Virus record (IMG/VR): IMGVR_UViG_3300037010_001255
Coordinates: 1 to 45,375 of that record
Origin: a virus
Length of the DNA: 45,375 nt
Strand: one strand, 5' to 3'
Shown here: piece by piece, positions 40,277 to 45,375 of the stretch
Numbering within the stretch: position 1 is the first letter of the stretch
Layout: each line of letters begins with the position of its first letter
The notes under the pieces: generated by a model
Told to the model about the DNA's origin: nothing
The model's database searches: none
The model's input: only the letters and a program-made list of their open reading frames with translations
Made by a program: the position numbers and the translations under genes

Positions 40277-41101
40277 AGGCGTTGTAGTCATGATCTTGGA
40301 GAAGGGTTTGCCGTGCTGCTTGGCAATCTCAGCAATCTTGGACTGAGCTGGAGCAGCTGACTTGTAGACTATGTTATTGTACTTCAAGAACGCAATCTCG
40401 TCCCACCAGACAATCGGCATCGTTGAGCCACGACCCTGCTTGTCGGCAGCCTCACGGCTAGTCGGAGAACCAGAGGTCTTAATCGAGTTATTGCGTTGTA
40501 CATTGACTATCGATTCAATATTATTTGTGTCAGAGAAATCAAAGATGGCTTCTCGGATATAATCAGGATGTAGACCACGGATGTCTTTAAAGCGTTTGAG
40601 GTTGTTCGTGGCATCACTGGTACTCTTGTTTGAAAAGAGCATCTGCGAGTTGGTAGTGCCAAAATCGTAAATCCATGACAGAACCGCTGCTACAGACATC
40701 GTTTTACCTTTTTGGCGAGGGAGCAGAAGGATTGGATTGAAATTATTTAGGATCGCCCAGATAGCAGCTAGGCTGCCTCGATGCAGTTCGAACTTGAGTG
40801 CCTGACCCGGCGCGGGGATTCGGACGACTTCTCGAAGGAAGTACCATGGGTTCTTAACGCATTCAGCAATGATACGGGCCTTTTGTTCTTTAGTAAGCCG
40901 TTTGCTGTATGGGTCGACCTTAGCAAGCGTCGGGTCATAAAGTCTGAGGAAGAACTTGTTATTCTTGACCCCAGCTTCCTTGAGATGACGGAACATCTTG
41001 ACGAATGAGATGTTCGTCGTCTGTGTGTGTATGACGTACTCGTCAAAGGCGATCTTCCCAAAGTATGGGTCAACCGTCTTCGGTTCTGTTCTTCTAGTCA
41101 T
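40277..41101 (-). CDS. Terminase large subunit, exon 1 (ATPase domain)
   Basis: The 275 N-terminal residues of the packaging ATPase. Walker A is LPRQKGKT (residues 127-134). Walker B is PIVWWDEI (229-236). The coupling motif III is TTTP at the exon end. The start is ATG 41101 with GGAAAGGCT; the frame open to 41161 crosses a terminator and is rejected. Unspliced translation would add WAFIVKAM-type intron residues and stop at 40244. Joined to exon 2, the product is 693 residues. The ATPase pumps DNA through the portal. Confidence 0.9.
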
Positions 41102-41110
41102 AGCCTTTCC

Positions 41111-41142
41111 AAAAAAAAAAGGGACAACTATAAAGTTGCCCC
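41111..41142 (-). terminator. Terminator directly upstream of the terminase SD
   Basis: GGGGCAACT pairs with AGTTGTCCC (one G-U) and is followed by ten T on the minus strand, which run into the GGAAAGG SD of the terminase. It ends the transcript of the 58-residue gene. Confidence 0.85.
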
Positions 41143-41157
41143 GAAACGCCCATTCCA

Positions 41158-41334
41158 TCAAGAGAGCTCGTTTTCGATGTATTTAAATACATCGTAAACG
41201 CGCTCTTCGCTCGTGAATGTAAATTCGCGGCCATCAATTTCGATGACGCATGCTTTTTCATCTTCAAAGGTCATGCTACCAACTTTTCCAGCTACTTTAA
41301 CTTTAGCTGTGAGGGGGACTTGAGCTTCAGCCAT
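41158..41334 (-). CDS. Small unknown protein (58 residues)
   Basis: MAEAQVPLTAKVKVAGKVGS begins at ATG 41334 behind AGGGAGTTTAAA, and the protein ends in VFKYIENELS with TGA at 41158-41160. It contains a VIEIDGREFTF strand pair and is predicted as a small beta protein with a C-terminal helix. A degenerate paralog lies immediately upstream (41423-41578). It has its own promoter-like motif and terminator, so it is an independent transcription unit. Function is unknown. Confidence 0.75.
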   Translation of the reverse strand: MAEAQVPLTAKVKVAGKVGSMTFEDEKACVIEIDGREFTFTSEERVYDVFKYIENELS

Positions 41335-41356
41335 TTTAAACTCCCTAAAGAAAGTG

Positions 41357-41384
41357 AAGGATACCGAACAAGCTCCGGTATCTT
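41357..41384 (-). terminator. Hairpin downstream of the degenerate paralog
   Basis: GATACCG pairs with CGGTATC across a nine-base loop, followed by CTTCACTTTC on the minus strand. It lies about 40 bases past the last stop of the relic and just downstream of the promoter-like motif at 41386, so it may also be a leader hairpin of the 58-residue gene. Confidence 0.5.
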
Positions 41385-41385
41385 G

Positions 41386-41400
41386 TACATAATATCTTCG
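41386..41400 (-). promoter_or_regulatory. Promoter-like motif before the 58-residue gene
   Basis: The minus strand reads CGAAGATATTATGTA, matching the ATATTATG core of the promoters at 16710, 19011 and 19662. It lies about 52 bases before the start at 41334. Confidence 0.45.
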
Positions 41401-41422
41401 TAAGTCCCCCTCAGTTACGGTT

Positions 41423-41578
41423 TCAGCTTAGAAGAGCCTCATTTAGCGTTTTCTGGACATTTTGGAGTGTCTCCTAGTTGCTGAAGACGAACCTTCTGCT
41501 ATCAATCTCGATCACTGCTTTGGCCTCCCCAATGATGCTGGTTCCTTTATGGCTCCTGGCCCTGACCCGAAAGGTCAA
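41423..41578 (-). pseudogene. Decayed paralog of the 58-residue gene, with an in-frame amber codon
   Basis: From TTG 41578, which overlaps the TGA stop of the kinase gene, the minus strand reads GTSIIGEAKAVIEIDSRRFV and then FSN followed by TAG (41474-41476). After the TAG the same frame continues ETLQNVQKTLNEALLS and ends in TGA at 41423. This parallels the intact neighbour (VIEIDGREFTFTS, then VFKYIENELS) over its whole length. The start lacks an SD. It is best read as a duplicated gene killed by a nonsense mutation; TAG is an ordinary stop in other genes here. Confidence 0.6.
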
Positions 41579-42213
41579 GATTTGTTTTTGTGTCGTTTTG
41601 CAATAACCTTCCTCGGGGCATACAAATCCTTGAGAACGTCAGTGGAAACAAGGTAATCTACAACCTCGCGGGGATTGGCGTACTTACCATTCCCATCACG
41701 CCAGATCATATTGGCGTGCTGGAGAACTTGACGCTCACGAGTGATAAACTCGTCGTCGCGACCGATGTGAGTCATACGGCCCTCGAGGCTAAGTTCCTCC
41801 CACGCTACGTCAAGGCCAATCACGATGACGTTGTAACCGGATACTATGTGGTTGTCACGACTAACCTTCCACATCAGGTCCTCAAGACTCTCTTCGGCAA
41901 GGATGATGGTTGCAATCTTGTTATCAACGAAGTCGGGCAATGACCCATAAAGATCTTTGTAGAGTGAGTTCGGTCTCGTTCCAAGCACACCAATAAGCTC
42001 ATCCTGAATGTACCCGAACGTACTGCGCTGGATGAAGATGTAGGGGTCGCCAGCTCGCTCGCCGGGTCGCATGGCGCGAGTAGTGAACTGCTGGAGCTTG
42101 TAAAACACATCGCCGAAGTCGGAGATCAGGTTCTTCTCGAGGATGCTCTTACCAGAGCCGGATACACCCACGATGGCAAGAATTGTAGGCTTGGTAATCA
42201 TAAAACGTTCCAT
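41575..42213 (-). CDS. Guanylate-kinase-like nucleotide kinase
   Basis: A 212-residue P-loop kinase. Walker A is IVGVSGSGKS near residues 14-23. FTTRAMRPGERAGDPYIFI follows, corresponding to the GMP-binding TTRxxRxGExxGxDYxF segment of guanylate kinases. The C-terminal half is less typical, so another (deoxy)nucleotide monophosphate kinase is possible. It would phosphorylate nucleotides for phage DNA synthesis. ATG 42213 follows AAGGAAGAAAGC and lies about 30 bases downstream of a promoter-like motif. Confidence 0.75.
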   Translation of the reverse strand: MERFMITKPTILAIVGVSGSGKSILEKNLISDFGDVFYKLQQFTTRAMRPGERAGDPYIFIQRSTFGYIQDELIGVLGTRPNSLYKDLYGSLPDFVDNKIATIILAEESLEDLMWKVSRDNHIVSGYNVIVIGLDVAWEELSLEGRMTHIGRDDEFITRERQVLQHANMIWRDGNGKYANPREVVDYLVSTDVLKDLYAPRKVIAKRHKNKS

Positions 42214-42243
42214 GCTTTCTTCCTTTTAATTTGGTTGAGGCAT

Positions 42244-42261
42244 GTAGATAATATATCACAA
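42244..42261 (-). promoter_or_regulatory. Promoter-like motif before the kinase gene
   Basis: The minus strand reads TTGTGATATATTATCTAC, with the same TATATTAT core as the other minus-strand promoters. It is about 32 bases from the kinase start. Confidence 0.45.
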
Positions 42262-42302
42262 AAAACTGTTTCGCGCAACCCAAATTTACAAACTGCTATC
42301 GT

Positions 42303-42422
42303 ATGCGTCATTCTTATGCCCTAGCGTTCGGAGCCCTAGCCATGTCACAAGTAACTGTAATAGAAGCCAGTCTTGATCAGAATAAGATCCTTGAACTTGT
42401 TCTGCGCAATAGTATCTCATAG
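42303..42422 (+). CDS. Possible 39-residue ORF
   Basis: The ORF starts MRHSYALAFGALAMSQVTVI at ATG 42303 (or 42342) and ends LELVLRNSIS with TAG. No SD is seen. The frame continues, after the TAG, into the next small ORF. Its last part (QNKILELVLRNSI) resembles EKELIDALVRNQS in that ORF. It may be a relic, or the upper part of a gene broken by the TAG. Confidence 0.3.
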   Translation: MRHSYALAFGALAMSQVTVIEASLDQNKILELVLRNSIS

Positions 42423-42428
42423 ACGATA

Positions 42429-42608
42429 ATGTCACTTTGGGGTGTCCGCAACCAGATAGCTGCTCTACGTTTGCATGAGAAAGAATTGATCGATGCTTTA
42501 GTGCGTAATCAAAGTCGTGTCGAAGTGCTGTCTCAGGCTAACAAGATGCACCGCGATATCCAGAGAACCTTGACGTACACCGCCCTCGGCGGGAGGATCC
42601 ATCACTAA
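42429..42608 (+). CDS. Possible 59-residue helical protein
   Basis: The ORF starts MSLWGVRNQIAALRLHEKEL at ATG 42429 and is helical and basic throughout, ending in GGRIHH with TAA at 42606-42608. It is plausible as a gene by composition, and it is in the same frame as the ORF before it, six bases past that TAG. No good SD is present. It would share a transcript with the membrane protein at 42668. Between 42214 and 42667 these two ORFs and a promoter-like motif are all I can see. Confidence 0.45.
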   Translation: MSLWGVRNQIAALRLHEKELIDALVRNQSRVEVLSQANKMHRDIQRTLTYTALGGRIHH

Positions 42609-42667
42609 GGTGGATCGGAGGTCGGACAATAGATTAGCCCGACTTATTTTGATTGGAGGGAGAGATT

Positions 42668-42991
42668 ATGTTCTCCGCGATTAAGATCCTTGGGAGCAAG
42701 CTTGACCACGCCATTCGTGAGGTCAATAGCCCCCACTGGTCGCTCACGAAACTCGGCATTATGGTCTTTCTTTATCCGACCATCACGTTCGTCTTCGTGT
42801 ACGACGCTTACAAGAACAGCCGCATGGACTGGATGAACACAGCAGTCTATATCTGCGGTATCGTCACTCCCCGTCTCGTCAGTCAGATCCTTGCTGCTCG
42901 TTTCGGGTATCAAGGGAAAAATGGCGAAAGGCTCGATGGCGATAATAACATTGATGCTAGTCCTAAGAAGTCTGAAGAAGAGGATGATTGA
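42668..42991 (+). CDS. Small membrane protein with two TM segments
   Basis: A 107-residue protein starting at ATG 42668 behind GGAGGGAGAGATT; the TTG at 42653 is inside the SD region. Two hydrophobic helices are seen at about residues 33-52 (IMVFLYPTITFVFVY) and 63-85 (TAVYICGIVTPRLVSQILAA). The tail is acidic and Lys-rich (SPKKSEEEDD). Size and topology fit a holin-like or other inner-membrane phage protein; there is no sequence-level evidence for lysis. It is followed by a strong terminator shared with the convergent HU-like gene. Confidence 0.7.
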   Translation: MFSAIKILGSKLDHAIREVNSPHWSLTKLGIMVFLYPTITFVFVYDAYKNSRMDWMNTAVYICGIVTPRLVSQILAARFGYQGKNGERLDGDNNIDASPKKSEEEDD

Positions 42992-42996
42992 AATTG

Positions 42997-43030
42997 AACC
43001 CCCCATACCTGGTAAGGGTATGGGGGTTTT
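42997..43030. terminator. Bidirectional terminator between membrane and HU-like genes
   Basis: AACCCCCCATACC pairs with GGTATGGGGGTTTT around TGGTAAG. It has the same CCCATACC core as the capsid and portal terminators. Confidence 0.85.
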
Positions 43031-43056
43031 ATCGGCTAAAAAGAAGAGCTAACCGA

Positions 43057-43434
43057 TTACTTCTTGGCAGCAGGCTTCTTGACCGGTAACTTCGGAGCGG
43101 GCTTCGGAGCAGCCTTGGCCGGAGCCTTCTTGACGGACTTCTTCTCGGAATCCAGCACGCGGATGGCCTTAGCTACCTTGAACTTCAGAGTGGAGTAGGC
43201 TTCGACGTGGACAGTCTCGCCATTGCGTGGGTTAATGCGATCGCGAGCCTCGGTGTGAGCCCAGCGGAAGGTACCCAGCTTGGTGCGGACGGATTCCTTG
43301 TCCTTACAGACCTCGAGCAGGCCGGACAGCACACCTTCAATATACTGCTCGGTCTCCTTCTTGTTTGCGATAACATCCAACTTGGCGAGCTCGGCTTGGG
43401 TAACGGCGATCAGATCGTCTTTGATTGCGGACAT
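43057..43434 (-). CDS. HU/IHF-family DNA-binding protein with Lys/Pro/Ala tail
   Basis: A 125-residue protein. Residues 1-93 follow the HU fold: N-terminal helices (KKETEQYIEGVLSGLLEV), then LGTFRWAHTEAR, NPRNGETVHVEA and LKFKVAKAIR, which match HU's GFGTF, R-NPxTGE and FKxGKxLK motifs. The minor-groove intercalating Pro is Pro69 in INPRNGE. Residues 98-125 form a basic tail of KKAPAK-type repeats, like eukaryotic-virus and Deinococcus HU tails. It probably bends or compacts phage or host DNA. ATG 43434 follows AAAAGGAATAGCACT. Confidence 0.82.
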   Translation of the reverse strand: MSAIKDDLIAVTQAELAKLDVIANKKETEQYIEGVLSGLLEVCKDKESVRTKLGTFRWAHTEARDRINPRNGETVHVEAYSTLKFKVAKAIRVLDSEKKSVKKAPAKAAPKPAPKLPVKKPAAKK

Positions 43435-43629
43435 AGTGCTATTCCTTTTCTAGAATGATTTTGAGAGATGTGGTTTTTGGCAGCCCGCTAGTCCCATTAC
43501 TCTACTGGGGCCACCACAGGCTACTATTATGTTAGCGACGCGGTACATGGAGAAATTCGTCCAGGAGTACCGGAAGGGCTTATGGCTGATGAGCAATTCT
43601 GCGTGGCTTTTAGAAGCATGAAGGAAAAT
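43435..43629. other. Intergenic stretch without a recognised gene
   Basis: No convincing gene is present. The minus-strand frame 43450-43695 overlaps the terminator and stop of the next gene and lacks an SD. It presumably carries the promoter of the HU-like gene, but I see no copy of the TATATTAT motif here. Confidence 0.3.
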
Positions 43630-43658
43630 CACGGAATGACCGAAAAGGCCATTCCGTG
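43630..43658 (-). terminator. Terminator of the 43676-44293 gene
   Basis: CACGGAATG-CC pairs with GG-CATTCCGTG (one mismatch or wobble) around a short A-rich loop, followed by ATTTTCC on the minus strand. Confidence 0.7.
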
Positions 43659-43675
43659 GTTCCCAAATATGCGAC

Positions 43676-44293
43676 TCACTCGTCGGCAACGACATTGGTG
43701 TTGATGATCTCCAATAGAACGCTCTTGCTGATATTGCGGTCGTTCTCGACCTGCTTTACGACCTCATCTGGCAAAGAGGCACTCAGTGCCTTGACAAACT
43801 TGAGCAGCTCGTCCTTGGTATAGGTCGCGTACTGTTCCATCGTTAGAGTGCGAACCTGAATGGAGTTCTCAGTGGACTCAATAGTGGAACACAAATCTTC
43901 TGGCAAGACTACTGGGGCCGGTTCCTTGATCTTTTCCTCGACGGGGGCTGGTTTCTTGGCAGGGGCTTCATCGGTCTGTTTTTCAGCCGGTTCTTCGGGC
44001 TTTGCTTTAGTTTGCTCTTCCGCTTCCGTCTTGGTTTCTTCGACGGTCGACTTAGCGATCTCCGTTTCCTCAACAGAGACCGCTTCAGTCTTTTTAATCT
44101 TCTCAGCATTCACAATGGAGCCATTGCCCAAAACATACTGGCGAATAGTCATCTTATAGCCGTTGTTGCTCAGGAAAAGATACTCCGACTTCGGCAGAGT
44201 GACGTTATATAGTGGACCAGAGCGGCGGAAGAACGCGACGATCTTTGTCTCCTCGATGTCCACTTTAATGAAAGTTACGTTAGTTAGATCCAT
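43676..44293 (-). CDS. Unknown protein with Glu/Lys/Pro/Ala-rich central linker
   Basis: A 205-residue protein. The first 70 residues form a small beta domain (VTFIKVDIEETKIVAFFRRS). Residues 70-130 are a charged low-complexity linker (EETKTEAEEQTKAKPEEPAE). The last 60 residues are helical (YTKDELLKFVKALSASLPDE). The architecture suggests two small folded domains on a flexible spacer, as in some virion or scaffold proteins. ATG 44293 follows AAAGGAAAACC, which is part of a hairpin (see 44301-44346). No family was recognised. Confidence 0.7.
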   Translation of the reverse strand: MDLTNVTFIKVDIEETKIVAFFRRSGPLYNVTLPKSEYLFLSNNGYKMTIRQYVLGNGSIVNAEKIKKTEAVSVEETEIAKSTVEETKTEAEEQTKAKPEEPAEKQTDEAPAKKPAPVEEKIKEPAPVVLPEDLCSTIESTENSIQVRTLTMEQYATYTKDELLKFVKALSASLPDEVVKQVENDRNISKSVLLEIINTNVVADE

Positions 44294-44300
44294 GGTTTTC

Positions 44301-44346
44301 CTTTCGCAGATGCGAAAGGGGTTTTACCTTACGGCAAGACCCCTTA
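44301..44346 (-). promoter_or_regulatory. Competing hairpins over the SD of the 43676-44293 gene
   Basis: On the minus strand, AAGGGGT (44346-44340) can pair with ACCCCTT (44323-44317). Alternatively CCTTTCGC (44320-44313) pairs with GCGAAAGG (44308-44301), which contains the SD. The two stems share the CCTT bases, so they exclude each other. The first stem also lies ten bases after the stop at 44357 and could be a weak terminator. Confidence 0.4.
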
Positions 44347-44356
44347 AGCATAAAGA

Positions 44357-45322
44357 TTAGTTGCTGGACCCGTTGTCAAGGTCATCAGACAGATCGCTGC
44401 TATCGTCGTCATCGCTATCAAGGTCATCACTATCGTCGTCATCGCTATCAAGATCATCACTATCAAGGTCATCACTATCAAGATCATCACTATCAAGGTC
44501 ATCACTATCAAGGTCATCACTATCAAGGTCATCACTGCCAAGATCATCGTTGTTAAGATCATCATCCCCGTCGTCGTCATCCGGCATGGGACCGGTTGTC
44601 TCAGCGTAGGTATTGTCAGCAGATTCACCAATCAGGAAGGAGACCATGCTATTTACACCTTCTTTGAGAGTCTGGTTCTGGTCGGTGCCGATCGGGTGGG
44701 CTACAATCGTTTCCACACCGTACTGGTGAGATACGTCTTGCTTGCCATTCACTTCGTCGGCCAAGTTGGAGGCTACAATCTTGCTGTTTTTCAGCAGATC
44801 TTCGATTTGAATCGGTACACCGGCAGCTCGGGCATGCTGCGTGTCGGCAGCTCGGCGCAAAACGCTACCGGCGGTCAGTATCTCGTCAAAGTCGGATGGA
44901 ATCTCAGTGAACTGGACTGACAGGTCGGGATTCGTGATGTCGGCAGCATTGCGAATTATGAAATCATTGTTCAGGGTACCGGGACCACCGGGGATCATGG
45001 CCTCATTGAGGTCCTTGTCGCCTTCAGTGGTATAGCTGTCCTGACTGTCGGGGTCATATAGGTTGTACAGGTCGCTGTTAGTGATACCGGCGATCTGGTC
45101 TTGATTGAAGAACTGGTACTTATCGAATTCGCCGACGCCCTTGCACTCCTTGCAATCCTCGAGGTCTTTGGGGTCAACGGGCAAATCAGCCGTCTCAACG
45201 AGGAATGCCGGGTCGGAGGCATCGCAGAGAGCCTCTTCGACTGATAGGGTCTCGCGCAGAGTGAGCTCTGCCAGCTCGGCCTCGCTCAAGAGCGTGATCT
45301 TTTCTTTCAGAGTATTACTCAT
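44357..45322 (-). CDS. Acidic protein with DSDDL repeat tail
   Basis: A 321-residue protein starting at ATG 45322 behind AAGGAAAAAACC; the ORF is open to 45337 without an SD. The N-terminal 60 residues are acidic helix (LSEAELAELTLRETLSVEEA). A CKECKG element near residue 62 is the only Cys cluster. The middle is mixed (IIRNAADITNPDLSVQFTEI). The last 70 residues are almost only Asp, Ser and Leu, built from 15-base repeats (DDLDS). Such acidic tails occur in phage internal, scaffold and DNA-mimic proteins. No function can be assigned. Confidence 0.7.
   Translation of the reverse strand: MSNTLKEKITLLSEAELAELTLRETLSVEEALCDASDPAFLVETADLPVDPKDLEDCKECKGVGEFDKYQFFNQDQIAGITNSDLYNLYDPDSQDSYTTEGDKDLNEAMIPGGPGTLNNDFIIRNAADITNPDLSVQFTEIPSDFDEILTAGSVLRRAADTQHARAAGVPIQIEDLLKNSKIVASNLADEVNGKQDVSHQYGVETIVAHPIGTDQNQTLKEGVNSMVSFLIGESADNTYAETTGPMPDDDDGDDDLNNDDLGSDDLDSDDLDSDDLDSDDLDSDDLDSDDLDSDDDDSDDLDSDDDDSSDLSDDLDNGSSN
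44390..44560 (-). repeat. 15-base tandem repeats coding for DDLDS
   Basis: About ten copies of a 15-base unit (plus strand ATCACTATCAAGGTC, with AAGATC and CGTCGTC variants) run in frame through the end of the acidic gene. Unit identity is high, so recent expansion or contraction is likely. Confidence 0.85.
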
Positions 45323-45375
45323 GGTTTTTTCCTTCAAACTAAAGTCGTGGAAGAGAGTTCTAAATCTCTGTTGTC

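Noticed and set aside
40244-41161. A stand-alone 305-codon ATPase ORF ending in WAFIVKAM
   Set aside because: Its last ten codons are intron sequence, and its first twenty codons cross a terminator. The real coding part is exon 1, 41101-40277.
41423-42608. General TAG recoding, suggested by two in-frame amber codons
   Set aside because: Several well-supported genes end in TAG (21041, 27025, 28853, 30958), so TAG is a normal stop here.
43450-43695. Minus-strand 81-codon ORF
   Set aside because: It overlaps the stop codon and terminator of the 43676-44293 gene and has no SD.
44390-44560. The 15-base repeats as a possible CRISPR array
   Set aside because: The units are contiguous, in frame and have no spacers. 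They are coding tandem repeats.
1-45375. tRNA genes, transposases, homing endonucleases and integration sites
   Set aside because: I looked for tRNA-like cloverleaf ends, DDE or HNH/GIY motifs and integrases and found none that I could support by eye.

Overview
The window is a piece of a large tailed bacteriophage genome, most likely a myovirus of the phiKZ-like 'jumbo' phage group. The evidence is the combination of a multisubunit RNA polymerase split into separate genes (beta' N-half at 7591-9156 with an intact DFDGD metal-binding motif, beta N-half at 5870-7324), a contractile tail (sheath 34440-36434, tube 33635-34417), a T4/phiKZ-type portal (30967-33429), terminase (38628-41101) and capsid (21787-23367), a family-B DNA polymerase, and many unrecognised proteins in short operons closed by strong hairpins. 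No tRNA, rRNA, CRISPR array or transposon was recognised. The host cannot be named from this sequence; the GH24-type lysozyme is consistent with a Gram-negative host.

Layout. 1-1.6 kb: two tandem copies of a gene for a helical Lys/Ala-rich protein, each followed by the same palindromic terminator and the remains of a small convergent ORF. 1.65-9.16 kb (minus): a tail-hub-like protein with an M15 peptidase domain, an unknown protein, a DUF4326 gene joined to it through a run of ten A, and the RNA polymerase beta and beta' N-halves. 9.3-10.35 kb (plus): two membrane proteins. 10.4-16.7 kb (minus): HAD phosphatase-like protein, acidic-tailed SSB-like protein, unknown proteins, and the exonuclease/motif-A half of DNA polymerase. 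16.7-19.7 kb: an accessory island of two minus-strand genes, bounded and divided by copies of one promoter region; it carries a CCQ-motif/PcfJ-like protein and a DUF1874 (AcrIII-1-like) protein. 19.7-23.4 kb (plus): unknown coiled-coil protein, lysozyme, acidic protein, major capsid protein. 23.8-33.4 kb: a small minus gene, then a plus run with the motif-B/C half of the DNA polymerase, small unknown genes, two related putative neck proteins and the portal. 33.6-41.1 kb (minus): tail tube, sheath, three unknown proteins and the large terminase, interrupted by a group I intron. 41.1-45.3 kb: small duplicated genes and relics, a guanylate-kinase-like enzyme, a small membrane protein, an HU-like protein and two acidic low-complexity proteins.

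How the parts work together. Structural genes (capsid, portal, terminase, sheath, tube, hub) are mixed with replication genes (split polymerase, SSB-like, nucleotide enzymes) and phage transcription genes (beta/beta'). Many minus-strand transcription units begin at an AT-rich motif (TATATTAT or close variants) that resembles the phiKZ early promoter element TATATTAC.

The most notable items are: the DUF1874 protein, whose catalytic His position is Asn while the later Arg and Glu are kept; the promoter-repeat-bounded island that carries it; the DNA polymerase split over two opposite-strand loci 10 kb apart; and the 392-nt group I intron inside the terminase, whose removal restores a 693-residue protein.
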